Source: Alphaproteobacteria bacterium (GTDB lineage Bacteria > Pseudomonadota > Alphaproteobacteria > SMXP01). From it: 64,000 nt of DNA. A program made the translations under genes and the position numbers. Positions 26,254 through 34,673 of the stretch are shown piece by piece (within the stretch, counting starts at the first letter, position 1; every line of letters starts with the position of its first letter). The notes beneath the pieces are model-generated. The model was given only the letters and a program-made list of their open reading frames with translations. It was not told where the DNA came from and made no database searches. Where the stretch lies: positions 144,560 through 208,559 of the forward strand of contig JANQPV010000036.1 in NCBI GenBank assembly GCA_028285305.1. Direction: 5' to 3'.

Positions 26254-26762
26254 TCACGCCAGGGTAAGTTGGCTCCCAGCCCATGTTTGAACTCTTTCCT
26301 GAATTCCTTGTCCTGAACTTCTTCCGCTTTGTTAAGATGGACGGGCGGCGTGTAGAAAGTGGAGCGGGGCTTGACGCGCACCACGATTCGTCCTTCTTTC
26401 TCCACCAAATCCCTTACGAAGGGTCGGGCGTCTTCGGGCAGTGTTTCGCCCGCCATGACGCCTCCGATCTTCATGCCAACGTCAATGGCTTGTTCTTGAT
26501 CCTCTTCAATCTCCGCATCGCCATAGACAACCAGATACGTGGGAGGCCACTGTCCGTCCAAGACAGCAATGGAGAGCTCACCCTCCCGGTCGACGGCCTT
26601 AGCCTTCTGGCGTTCGCGCATTGTCGAGAAGCAAATATCGTCACCGTCCATGACGTAGTACACGATCGACATTGAGGGTGGTCCGTTCTTGCGCGTGTAT
26701 CCAACAACACAAGTATTGTTCTTTTGAACAAATTCGCGGCGTTCAGCAGCATCCATAGTCAT
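26250..26762 (-). CDS. PNPOx-fold flavin/F420-binding protein
   Basis: 170 residues. ATG 26762 is chosen because AAGGGA precedes it on the minus strand; longer frames would include the operator. The split-barrel pattern CVVGYTRKNGPPSMSIVYYVMDGDDICFSTMRERQKAKAVDREGELSIAVLDG is characteristic of the PPOX-class FMN/F420-dependent family. It could be a reductase acting on an unsaturated substrate or a flavin/heme carrier. It is the first gene after a pair of TGGTAAC palindromes and the TetR gene on the same strand. Confidence 0.75.
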   Translation of the reverse strand: MTMDAAERREFVQKNNTCVVGYTRKNGPPSMSIVYYVMDGDDICFSTMRERQKAKAVDREGELSIAVLDGQWPPTYLVVYGDAEIEEDQEQAIDVGMKIGGVMAGETLPEDARPFVRDLVEKEGRIVVRVKPRSTFYTPPVHLNKAEEVQDKEFRKEFKHGLGANLPWRD

Positions 26763-26787
26763 GATGTGATCCCTTGTTATATTAAAA

Positions 26788-26820
26788 TGGTAACACGTTA
26801 CCATATGTAACGCGTTACCA
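26788..26820. promoter_or_regulatory. Paired GTAAC-N2-GTTAC operators upstream of the PNPOx-like gene
   Basis: TGGTAACACGTTACCA (26788-26803) and ATGTAACGCGTTACCA (26805-26820) are adjacent palindromes, 17 bases centre to centre. The TetR gene ends at 26908, 88 bases upstream on the same strand. This is the expected target of that repressor; 17-base spacing puts the two sites on nearly the same helix face pair as in cooperative binding. Confidence 0.6.
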
Positions 26821-26907
26821 AAATTAGTCAAGACAAATCCTTCCCCGAGCACCATATTGTGCCGGCGATCCCTAATCGTGGTGTTGGTTCTGATAAATCA
26901 GGAGAAA

Positions 26908-27570
26908 TCAGGGCGATTTCAGATGAGCCTTGAGGACAGACAATCCGGGATGTTTTTTGATTTCCGCGCGCGCTTTCGCAATCCCTTGCGATGTCAGCAC
27001 AGGCAGCAACACCCAGATCGAGGCGATCACCATCTCGTCCGCTAACCTTTTCGCCTCGATGAATCCTTTGGACCAAAGCAGCATCGGCCCCCAGGTGGCC
27101 ATCGTCAATTGCTTGGCCAAATGATCGGCGTCGGTTTTGGCGTCGATCTCGTCAAGTTGCTTCATATCCTTGACAGTGAGAGTTCTGGCCCTAATTGCAT
27201 TTGCTAGAAGAATCTCCGTAGCCGGAGCGCCCGCTTCTGCCATAAAGAGAAGTGTTGGAATCGCCTCCCCCACCGCTTTGTCGTCTGTCACGTTGACGGC
27301 AAAAGATCGCAGCAGCGCGAATAGTCGACCAACACCTGCAGTCTCTTTTTCCGCGACAGATGACGTGATCCTATCGATTTGATCTCTTACAGTTGCAAGA
27401 ACCAGAGTCTCCTTGCTGTCGAAGAGCCGATAGAGGGTGGTCGGCGAGACATCGGCTGCTTCGGCCAAATCACGCATGTTGACGTGGTCGTAGCCATGCT
27501 TTCGGAGATGATCTGTCGTCACCTTGAGAATCCGTTCACGTCGTTCTTTTTGTTTGGGGGTCATCTTCAT
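26908..27570 (-). CDS. TetR-family transcriptional regulator
   Basis: I place the start at ATG 27570 (MKMTPKQKERRERILKVTTDHLRKHG), which puts the first HTH helix near the N-terminus as usual and has TTTTGGA ahead; ATG 27600 and a TTG at 27735 are alternatives. The DNA-binding segment is YDHVNMRDLAEAADVSPTTLYRLFDSKETLVLATV. The remaining 160 residues are a helical ligand domain. It lies directly upstream of paired palindromes and the PNPOx/membrane protein/GPH unit and is the likely local repressor. Confidence 0.82.
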   Translation of the reverse strand: MKMTPKQKERRERILKVTTDHLRKHGYDHVNMRDLAEAADVSPTTLYRLFDSKETLVLATVRDQIDRITSSVAEKETAGVGRLFALLRSFAVNVTDDKAVGEAIPTLLFMAEAGAPATEILLANAIRARTLTVKDMKQLDEIDAKTDADHLAKQLTMATWGPMLLWSKGFIEAKRLADEMVIASIWVLLPVLTSQGIAKARAEIKKHPGLSVLKAHLKSP

Positions 27571-27816
27571 TCCAAAATCGAGCGAGCCATGTTCATGCAT
27601 TACCACAGAGCTTTCAATCTGAAAACTGGAACTTGTTACCGAAATATCAGGCAGGCCTACTAATTCGACAAGGCTCGATGGCAACAGAGCAGGTTTGGCT
27701 ATGTTCGGCCCAAAAAATGACCTCCGCGGCTCCAATTGATTTCATCCGCTTCAGTCACCGACGAGACACATGCTGAAATTTGAGTGAGTCTGCGGTGGGA
27801 TAGACTGCGGGTTAGC

Positions 27817-29022
27817 CTACTTGAACACCAACCCTAAAAGCTGCTTTGCAATGATTTCGCGCTGGATTTCGTTGGTCCCGCCGAAGATGCTCCAGCAACG
27901 TCCGTAGAGGTACTGATAGCCAAACCGCGTAGCGCAGGCACTTTCCGTCTCGTTCTGGCCAAGCCCTTTGATGGCGGCCAATTCGTACGCGGTCGCGCGG
28001 TCCCCAAAGAGTTTGAGCGAGAACTCGGCCATATCTTGCAAAATCTCGGTACCGCGAATCTTCAAGACAGCCGATTCCGGCCCTGGGGAGCCACCATCTG
28101 CAATCCACTTCTCCACATAGCCTTTCTCCACAGCACACAGGGAGGCCAAACGAGTTTCCAATCGCGAGAGCTCTCGGATCAAAGCGTCCTTGTCGCGGGC
28201 GCGTCCCCCTGAGTTAAAGACATCACTCGCTTTGTCTTTTATTTTGTTGAGCAGGCTGATCTTAGAGCCGGTTTCCGCGATAAAGGCGCGCTCATTGCCC
28301 AAGAGAAAGCGGGCATAAGACCAACCTTTCCCAACTTCGCCAATGACGTTCGAAACGGGGATGCGAACATCCTCCAGAAAGATCTGGTTGGTATGGTGAA
28401 CATCATCGATAGTGATGATGGGCGTGACCGATAGACCCCGCGCGTCCATATCGATAACAACATAAGTGATGCCTTCTTGCTGGCGGCCGTCCGAACTGGT
28501 GCGCACAAGGCAATGGAGCTTGTCCGCCCATTGAGCCTCAGTCGTCCACATCTTGGTGCCGTTGATAACGTACTCGTCACCATCGAGCACAGCAGACGTG
28601 CGCAGTGCCGAGAGGTCGGATCCGGCGCCTGCCTCCGAATACCCCTGTGCCCACCAAACATTGCTCTCAAGAATGTCGTTCAAGTGCTCTTTCCTGTGGG
28701 CATCAGACCCGAACGTGTAAATGATCGGGCCGATCATCTTCACGCCGTACGGAATGATAGGCGGGGCATCGGCCAGTGCACACTCTTGATAGAGCATAAG
28801 TTGGCGCTTCACGTCCCATTCGGCCCCTCCATACTCTTTGGGCCAACCAACGGCGAACCACCCCTGTTTGTGCAGGATCTTTTGCCAGGTCACATAGTCT
28901 TCTTTGATCAAGTAGACGCCGTGTGCGACTTTTTCTTTGATGTCACGCGGGAGCTCCGACGCCACAAACTCCCTGATTTCTGCGCGGAAGGCGGCGTCTT
29001 CTTTTGACTCGCGGAAATACAT
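27817..29022 (-). CDS. Acyl-CoA dehydrogenase, subunit paired with 29022-30161
   Basis: A 401-residue FAD-binding acyl-CoA dehydrogenase. YSEAGAGSDLSAL is the flavin/substrate loop and the C-terminus SIFGGTNEIQREIIAKQLLGL is the conserved end of the family. WTTEAQWADKLHCLVRT and LGNERAFIAE are typical. The start overlaps the stop of the second dehydrogenase gene by one base (TAATG), so they are translationally coupled. Adjacent, non-identical dehydrogenases in steroid side-chain pathways (ChsE4-ChsE5 type) form alpha2beta2 enzymes; the same is likely here. Last gene of the 11-gene operon. Confidence 0.9.
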   Translation of the reverse strand: MYFRESKEDAAFRAEIREFVASELPRDIKEKVAHGVYLIKEDYVTWQKILHKQGWFAVGWPKEYGGAEWDVKRQLMLYQECALADAPPIIPYGVKMIGPIIYTFGSDAHRKEHLNDILESNVWWAQGYSEAGAGSDLSALRTSAVLDGDEYVINGTKMWTTEAQWADKLHCLVRTSSDGRQQEGITYVVIDMDARGLSVTPIITIDDVHHTNQIFLEDVRIPVSNVIGEVGKGWSYARFLLGNERAFIAETGSKISLLNKIKDKASDVFNSGGRARDKDALIRELSRLETRLASLCAVEKGYVEKWIADGGSPGPESAVLKIRGTEILQDMAEFSLKLFGDRATAYELAAIKGLGQNETESACATRFGYQYLYGRCWSIFGGTNEIQREIIAKQLLGLVFK

Positions 29023-30161
29023 TAGGCTGCACCCTCCAGCTCCGCCAGCAAGCCGTCCCCATGCCGTCTTTCATGAAAGGTTTCATCCCCAAACGCGTGG
29101 GCGATCGCCTTTAGTCTCTTGGCACCGTGACTGATGAACAGCTCATCTGAAACGCCCATACCGCCGTGAAGTTGGATGGCGTCATGGGCGACCTTCATCG
29201 CGGTTTCAGCGATACAGATGCGGGTGGCGGGAAAGAGCGGGTCAGACACGTCGCGTTCTTCATCCAATGCATCGACAGCCAGGCTCGCCATCGCTTTCGC
29301 CTCTTCTACCGCAACAAACATATCGCTGGCCCGATGTTGCAGAGCTTGGAACTGACCAATCTCGACGCCGAATTGTTTTCGGGTTTTGAGATAGTCTACC
29401 GTGTCGGTAAGCAGCTTCTCCATCAAGACAACCGCTTGCGACCCTAAAATGGCATCGGCCCGATTTTGGACCCGCTGCAGCCAACGCCACACTTCTTCGT
29501 CTTGGAAAAGACGATGAACGGCTGGTGACTCGGTGAAGGTGACGTCAGCCAAAACCGCCCCGTCAAATGTTCGGAAAGAACTGCGTTGGACGGACTCATC
29601 TTCCGCTTCAACCAAAAACAAACCGATTGCGTCCTCTTCCACGATCCTCGCTGAAACGACAAACCAATCGCAGTCGCCGCCGGCGCGCACGCCTGTCTTT
29701 CGTCCGCTCACATACCAGGTATCGCCGCGCAACTCGGCAGAAGCGAGAATATTTTCGGGTCCATCCGGATGATAGTCTTCCCCATGAGCAAACCCGGCCA
29801 TAGACGCTCCCTCCACGATCGGACCAAGCCACTTCGCCGCTTGATTTGGGTGGAGCCCGTGTTCGAGCAGCCACGCGGCAACAACCATCGACTCAACGTA
29901 CGGATCGGGCGCGAGATTGAGCGCCAGAGCCTGCGCCACCAATGCGGACGCCCGCGAAGGCAATCCGGCTCCTCCCAAATCCTCCGCCACCGTCGCACCC
30001 AACAAGCCGTTTTCAGCAAGTGCCTTCCACGTCGGCAGGCAATCGGGATGTTCCGCTGCGGCCCTCATACGATGTGTCTCGAACGGATGGGCATCTGCGA
30101 CGATCCGTCTGGCGGACTCTTCCAGTAACTTCAAAGTCTCTTCGGCGGCGCCTTCAGTCAT
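29022..30161 (-). CDS. Acyl-CoA dehydrogenase, second subunit
   Basis: About 379 residues from ATG 30161, four bases after the seven-TM gene and preceded by TAAGAGA. It has the acyl-CoA dehydrogenase N-terminal helical domain (ENGLLGATVAEDLGGAGL), a less conserved middle, and C-terminal HDAIQLHGGMGVSDELFISHGAKRL. This looks like the shorter-memory partner in heteromeric dehydrogenases: the flavin loop is less canonical than in the partner (27817-29022). One of the two subunits probably carries the catalytic base, but I cannot assign it reliably by eye. Confidence 0.87.
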   Translation of the reverse strand: MTEGAAEETLKLLEESARRIVADAHPFETHRMRAAAEHPDCLPTWKALAENGLLGATVAEDLGGAGLPSRASALVAQALALNLAPDPYVESMVVAAWLLEHGLHPNQAAKWLGPIVEGASMAGFAHGEDYHPDGPENILASAELRGDTWYVSGRKTGVRAGGDCDWFVVSARIVEEDAIGLFLVEAEDESVQRSSFRTFDGAVLADVTFTESPAVHRLFQDEEVWRWLQRVQNRADAILGSQAVVLMEKLLTDTVDYLKTRKQFGVEIGQFQALQHRASDMFVAVEEAKAMASLAVDALDEERDVSDPLFPATRICIAETAMKVAHDAIQLHGGMGVSDELFISHGAKRLKAIAHAFGDETFHERRHGDGLLAELEGAA

Positions 30162-30165
30162 TCTC

Positions 30166-30897
30166 TTACGCGGCTTTCGCCATCGCTCCTTCGAGTTCCC
30201 GCTCGTCCGGCTCATATGCGGGCAGTTTGCTCAGCAGCCAGACATTCGCGATGCCCCAGCAAACGGCCATTGCCGTGAACGCCAAATATAGGGGTGAGCG
30301 GAAGAAAGGATCGACCTGCCACAGGGCCCCTTGAAACGACAGCATAATGAAAACAACGCAGATCTCCAAGAGATAGGACTGACCCCGCCGCGATTGGCGT
30401 TTGAGCATGAGCGTCGTGCTAAAAGGTAGTGCCCAGAAAGCAGTAATCGGAAACGAGACAAGGAACAGGGGGTCATCTAAGGCGCACTTCACCAAGAGCC
30501 ACAGCACACCGATGGCCATCGTTGTTAAGGCAACGAGGCCAGCGAATTGCCATTGGGTCGCCCATGGAGCGAGCTCTTGCCTTCCGTATTTGATCACCAT
30601 GCCGACCAAGGTAAACTCAATGGCTGTTGTAAAGACAAGAGCCACCCACCAGGCTTTCACCCACCAATGATCATAGACATTGAACCAAAGATCGTAGAGC
30701 AGCACGAACTGGAGGTCATGAACCGCAAACCAGGCAACGGCAGCCAACGGCGCCGAGTACGCTTTGTGCACACGCGCCAACCGGAACGACTCGATGAGAA
30801 ACGAGAACGTAAACGCGGCTGCGCCCAGAAAGAACAAGAGAACGAGCACCACATTGCTGTCGATCGACTGTAGAGCTAGATGTGGATCGTAGGTCAT
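30166..30897 (-). CDS. Seven-TM membrane protein, paralog A of an unrecognised family
   Basis: 243 residues with about seven hydrophobic helices. A start at ATG 30897 (MTYDPHLALQSIDSN) overlaps the CaiB-like stop as ATGA. The family signature is HDLQFVLLYDLWFNVYDHWW (from His60), followed by an Glu in the next helix (Glu94), KYGRQE, a DDPLFLVSF loop, PFSTTLMLKR, RGQS and DPFFRSPLY. The other two copies at 32915-33652 and 38300-39040 share these positions. No Lys in the last helix, so not a rhodopsin. Possibly a membrane-bound isomerase/cyclase acting on a lipophilic substrate; this is a guess from topology, conserved acidic/His residues and neighbours in acyl-CoA catabolism. Confidence 0.7.
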   Translation of the reverse strand: MTYDPHLALQSIDSNVVLVLLFFLGAAAFTFSFLIESFRLARVHKAYSAPLAAVAWFAVHDLQFVLLYDLWFNVYDHWWVKAWWVALVFTTAIEFTLVGMVIKYGRQELAPWATQWQFAGLVALTTMAIGVLWLLVKCALDDPLFLVSFPITAFWALPFSTTLMLKRQSRRGQSYLLEICVVFIMLSFQGALWQVDPFFRSPLYLAFTAMAVCWGIANVWLLSKLPAYEPDERELEGAMAKAA

Positions 30898-32102
30898 CTT
30901 TGCTGGCCCCTCGTCTCGACCAAATTGAATGGATCGTGTAACACGCCCTTCGAATGATGCTGGGACACTTCTTCTGCCGTCCATCCAAGCCAATCGCTGA
31001 GGGCGTCGAGATTATGCTCTCCCCGGACCGCCGTCCGGCTTTCTTGAGCGACGCCGCTTCGAGCGTCAGAAAACTTGTAAGGCGACTGAACAGTGCGGCA
31101 CGTGCCCCCAATACCATCATCCACGTCGACGAAAATACCGCGCCCCTCGACACTTGGTTGCGCGTACGCGTCTTTGCCAGGCTCGCGGACCTTGCCCCAG
31201 GCAAGCCTCAACTCGTCCAACCGTTTGGTGAGCGCATCGAACGATGCAAAGGAAAGGATATGATCTGCAATCGCTTGCTCTCGCAAGGCGACCTTTTCGT
31301 CCAAGCTCGCCCCTTTCGGGGCACCGTCGGTCAATCCGTCCCCTCTTGAGAAGGCGTGCCAAAGACCCTTCAAATGGCCCGCAATGCCGATTTTGTTGCC
31401 TTCCGGCGCCTCCCAAATCCGGCCAAAGCCATCATGAGTTTCTTTGCTCCAAATTCCATCTAGGATAAAACTTGCAAAATCATCTGTGGAGTGAACAACA
31501 TCGATCATGCCGATATCGACATGTTGACCTCGCCCGGTCTCGTTCGCAAAGCGGAGCGCGGCAAGCAGACCAACCAATCCGTGGAGGGAGCTCAGCGTGT
31601 CGGCAACCGACACCGAAAAATCCGTTAGCTCATGTCCGGCAACCGCCGCTTGCCTCGCCATTAGACCTGTTTCCATATGCAGTACTGGCGCATAGGCGGC
31701 GCGATCCCGCTCCGGCCCCACTTGCCCAAAGCCGGAGATGGACAACATCACAAGCTTAGGATTAACAGCGCTCAGCGCTTCCCAGCCGATTCCCAATCGA
31801 TCCATCACGCCGGGGCGGTAGTTTTCAATGACCACATCCGCCACTTTGACGAGATCCTTGATCAGCGCCGCCGCCCCGTCGGCTTTTAGGTCGATACATA
31901 TGTTCCGCTTTCCAATGTTCTGCTGAATGAAGTAGCCCGACAAGTCGCCCCTCTTCAGACCCAGGCCTCGAGTCACATCACCCTCCGGTGACTCCACTTT
32001 GACGACATCCGCGCCGAGATCCGACAGCATGCGTCCGGCATAAGGGCCAGCCAAGACACGAGAAAAATCGAGGACTTTGATCCCTTCGAGTGGATAGTTC
32101 AT
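30894..32102 (-). CDS. CaiB/BaiF-family (class III) CoA-transferase-like protein, catalytic Asp not seen
   Basis: 402 residues. N-terminal LEGIKVLDFSRVLAGPYAGRMLSDLGADVVKVESPEGD and NIGKRNICIDLK, ADVVIENYRPGVMDRLGIG are the hallmarks of the family. In the loop SGFGQVGPERDRAAYAPVLHMETGLM the residue usually seen as Asp (consensus R-x-x-F/Y-D-x-x-x-Q) is Ala, so a canonical CoA-transferase or racemase mechanism may not apply; the neighbouring Glu in HMETG could substitute. Alternatives: alpha-methylacyl-CoA racemase-type or transferase with another residue. Overlaps the seven-TM gene by ATGA and lies 4 bases after the hydratase gene. Confidence 0.8.
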   Translation of the reverse strand: MNYPLEGIKVLDFSRVLAGPYAGRMLSDLGADVVKVESPEGDVTRGLGLKRGDLSGYFIQQNIGKRNICIDLKADGAAALIKDLVKVADVVIENYRPGVMDRLGIGWEALSAVNPKLVMLSISGFGQVGPERDRAAYAPVLHMETGLMARQAAVAGHELTDFSVSVADTLSSLHGLVGLLAALRFANETGRGQHVDIGMIDVVHSTDDFASFILDGIWSKETHDGFGRIWEAPEGNKIGIAGHLKGLWHAFSRGDGLTDGAPKGASLDEKVALREQAIADHILSFASFDALTKRLDELRLAWGKVREPGKDAYAQPSVEGRGIFVDVDDGIGGTCRTVQSPYKFSDARSGVAQESRTAVRGEHNLDALSDWLGWTAEEVSQHHSKGVLHDPFNLVETRGQQR

Positions 32103-32106
32103 CGAA

Positions 32107-32889
32107 CTAGCCCACCTTTCTCGACTCTAAGAATTTCTCCACCGCATTCAGATGAAACTTCTCGTTCATGCTGAGGGCTTCATAGGCCATCCCTGCATCC
32201 ATCACCGCATGCATTTGCCGCTTGAGACCAAGATTGGTCACAGCCTTCGTCCAAGCGATCGCTTCCGTTGCTCCATTGGCCAGACGTTGTGCCAGCTTGT
32301 CGACCGTTTCATCCAACTGATCGGCGGAACACACCCGATTAATCAGCCCAAGATCTTTTGCTTCCTTCGCGTCAATGAGATCGCCGAAGAGAAGCGCCTC
32401 CTTGGCGCGCGCATAACCAACCAAGTGCGGCCAGATAAGACAGCCCCCATCGCCCGCAACCAATCCGACGCGAACGTGGGGATCGCCAATATTTGCATTT
32501 TCTTCGGCAACGATAATATCGCAGAGTAACGCCACAGAGGCCCCCAAACCAATCGCATCGCCGTTCAGTCGGCAGATGATCGGTTTTTCCGCCTCAAGCA
32601 AACTGTAGACAATGCGTTTCCCTTGAATGTTTTGGAATGTATAGCGCGACGCATCTTCACCCATCCGCTCCATCATGGAGACATCGCCGCCGGCACAAAA
32701 GGCGCGTCCTTCCCCGGTCAGGATTACCACATCGCACTCTTGGTCGAGCGACACATCATAAAAGACTTGCGCCAACTCATGATGCAATTGCTCGTCGACG
32801 GCGTTCAATACATCAGGCCGGTTCAGCGAAACCCTCAAGATCCGCCCCTCGCGTTCGAATTTGATGCATTCGTAATTTGAATAGTCCAT
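32107..32889 (-). CDS. Enoyl-CoA hydratase/isomerase-family protein, atypical active site
   Basis: 260 residues from ATG 32889 (MDYSNYECIKFEREG), preceded by GGAAAG. Crotonase fold: AFCAGGD, then GLGASVALLCDIIVAEENANIGDPHVRVGLVAGDGGCLIWPHLVG. In hydratases the two catalytic Glu lie in GGGCELA and QPEI; here those positions read GLGASVA and GDPHV, so both are missing and the region has a GDGG loop instead. That pattern recurs in a subfamily of crotonase-like enzymes of unknown or non-hydratase activity. It belongs to the operon just upstream of the CaiB-like gene; in this context it may be an isomerase, thioesterase-like or alternative hydratase. Confidence 0.8.
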   Translation of the reverse strand: MDYSNYECIKFEREGRILRVSLNRPDVLNAVDEQLHHELAQVFYDVSLDQECDVVILTGEGRAFCAGGDVSMMERMGEDASRYTFQNIQGKRIVYSLLEAEKPIICRLNGDAIGLGASVALLCDIIVAEENANIGDPHVRVGLVAGDGGCLIWPHLVGYARAKEALLFGDLIDAKEAKDLGLINRVCSADQLDETVDKLAQRLANGATEAIAWTKAVTNLGLKRQMHAVMDAGMAYEALSMNEKFHLNAVEKFLESRKVG

Positions 32890-32914
32890 TGATCTTTCCT
32901 TATCGTTCGAAGTC

Positions 32915-33652
32915 TCAAGCCGGAGCAAATGCGCTCTGGTCCGACGTCTGAGCGGTTACTTGAAACCTTTTGATGAAGACCATGACAAAAACCGCCCAAA
33001 TCACCGTGATAGCGCCGAGGGCCACCCATCCCGGTGAGCGGAAGAAGGGATCGAGTGGCCAGACGGCGGACCACCAACACAAAGCCATAACAATGTAGGC
33101 AGACCACATGAGGGTTGATTGACCCACTGTGCTTTTCCGCTTCAGCATCATCGGAATTGTGAACGGGAGACAGAACCAGACGGTCCAGCCAAAGCTAAAG
33201 AACCACAGCTCATCAGCAAGCATCATTTTCACGCTGTACCAACTGACCGACGTGCCCGCGAGTGCGATCAACATAATGGCCACAAACGTCCTTTGAGAAA
33301 CCTGCGGCATGATTTCTTTTCGCCCCCAACGCAGAACCTGGTAGAAGAAGATGAACTCCATGATGTTCGTGATAATCAAACCCACAAAGAACAATTGCAT
33401 AAACCAGTGGTCGTACTGATTGAACCACTTGTCATACATCATGAGATACATGAGATCGTGAGGAATGAAGAGGAGCGTACACGCGACCGGCATTGTGTAA
33501 GTTTTGAGCCTGAATCCATTGCGGATACCGGAACCAAAATAAATGAAGTTCGCAATGAGAGAACAAGCACCAAGCAAAAGGAGGCGAGGCACGTCGGCGT
33601 CGATATTCGCAAGAGTTCCCGAAACATCGTAAAGCGCTAGACCCTCAGCCAT
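32915..33652 (-). CDS. Seven-TM membrane protein, paralog B
   Basis: 245 residues; ATG 33652 follows AGGAGC. Shares with paralogs A and C the signature HDLMYLMMYDKWFNQYDHWF, a Glu after a second hydrophobic segment (IMEFIFFYQVLRWGRKE), DELWFFSFGW, PFTIPMMLKRK, GQSTL and DPFFRSPGW. It lies between the MarR gene (11 bases) and the hydratase gene (25 bases). It has one extra N-terminal stretch compared with A and C. Function unknown; see paralog A. Confidence 0.7.
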   Translation of the reverse strand: MAEGLALYDVSGTLANIDADVPRLLLLGACSLIANFIYFGSGIRNGFRLKTYTMPVACTLLFIPHDLMYLMMYDKWFNQYDHWFMQLFFVGLIITNIMEFIFFYQVLRWGRKEIMPQVSQRTFVAIMLIALAGTSVSWYSVKMMLADELWFFSFGWTVWFCLPFTIPMMLKRKSTVGQSTLMWSAYIVMALCWWSAVWPLDPFFRSPGWVALGAITVIWAVFVMVFIKRFQVTAQTSDQSAFAPA

Positions 33653-33663
33653 CGTTCTTGCTC

Positions 33664-34197
33664 CTAGCTATCCTCTTCCTCAGCAAAGATGGATTTCAGA
33701 TTGTGTTTCATCGTTGAAAGCACCTTCGTGGCAATCTCTAGGTCTTGGGCGCTAATTCCTTCGACAATCTTTTCATTCGCCGGCGCGGCGATCTCCGTCA
33801 TCTCACGGAGCTTTCTGAGACCTTCATCCGTCAGCATGACATGCTTTGCTCTGCCATCGTCCGGTGAAGAGATCCGCGCGACAAATCCGGCAACTTCCAT
33901 TCTGTGGATCAGGGCGCCAATTGAGGCTTTGCCCATATCGAGCACCCGCCCCAGTTCAACTTGCGAAAGCGTGCGTTCCCGATTTCTCGCCAGATTGGCC
34001 AGCACCCACCACTGCGATCGCGTCACGCCGTGCGGCTTCAGCAACTGATCAATGAGCGTTTTCCGCATCCTGGAAACGTCGTGAACATGGAACGCCAACC
34101 GATAAGGGCTTCGTTCGAAAATATCGTCTTGGAAGCGCGCTAAACTATTCGCCTCGTTTCCAGCGACTTGTTTCGTTTTCTTTATTTGTTTAGACAC
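33664..34197 (-). CDS. MarR-family transcriptional regulator
   Basis: 177 residues from a GTG start at 34197, with AAGGAAC nine bases before it. Winged helix with TLSQVELGRVLDMGKASIGALIHRMEVAGFVARISSPDDGRAKHVMLTDEGL, a complete MarR domain with the DGR wing. Within the operon, so it may autoregulate and sense an acyl-CoA or substrate. The perfect GTATG-N4-CATAC pair in front of the operon (38192-38236) is a candidate site for it, but this link is inference. Confidence 0.88.
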   Translation of the reverse strand: MSKQIKKTKQVAGNEANSLARFQDDIFERSPYRLAFHVHDVSRMRKTLIDQLLKPHGVTRSQWWVLANLARNRERTLSQVELGRVLDMGKASIGALIHRMEVAGFVARISSPDDGRAKHVMLTDEGLRKLREMTEIAAPANEKIVEGISAQDLEIATKVLSTMKHNLKSIFAEEEDS

Positions 34198-34220
34198 GTG
34201 TGATTGTTCCTTGGTCCCAG

Positions 34221-34673
34221 TCAGTTTCGTTTCGGTAGACGCACGATATATTCCGCAGGCGTGGTTTTTCCGACGCGTTCGTTTTCAAGCCATACATCAA
34301 GCTTCACAACCGGCTGCCCGGACTCATCTTCATATTTGTCGATGACTTCGCCTTTTGCTGAAACGGTATCCCCGTTCATATTCATATCGCGCATTTGAAA
34401 GGAAAACTTCTTCACCCAACCGTCGATCCCCATCCAATCAGTGACCGCGCGCGAGAGCATGCCGGCAGTCCAACCTGTATTGTAAATGATGTCGGGCAGA
34501 CCGCTGTCCTTCGCATAGTCCGGATCATGATGAATTTTGCTCCAATCTTGAGAGCCGTGAACCTGGGTCGCCATCGTCGTCCAATTGAGATCCATAGAGA
34601 AGCCGGGAAGCGAATCCCCAATAAGGACGTCATCCCAATATCGGGTTTCGCGGTGAGAGTTCGGTGATGTCAT
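34221..34673 (-). CDS. MaoC-type hot-dog dehydratase subunit
   Basis: 150 residues of the hot-dog fold. SRETRYWDDVLIGDSLPGFSMDLN start and DWSKIHHDPDYAKDSGLPDIIYNTGWTAGMLSRAVTDW, where His-His-Asp-Pro carries the hydratase-2 Asp/His-type motif (D-x-N/H-x-x-H region). Overlaps the larger subunit gene by ATGA (34670-34673). The pair looks like the ChsH1/ChsH2-type heteromeric enoyl-CoA hydratase used on bulky acyl-CoAs, in which one subunit is catalytic; here this shorter one keeps the His-Asp pair. Confidence 0.8.
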   Translation of the reverse strand: MTSPNSHRETRYWDDVLIGDSLPGFSMDLNWTTMATQVHGSQDWSKIHHDPDYAKDSGLPDIIYNTGWTAGMLSRAVTDWMGIDGWVKKFSFQMRDMNMNGDTVSAKGEVIDKYEDESGQPVVKLDVWLENERVGKTTPAEYIVRLPKRN

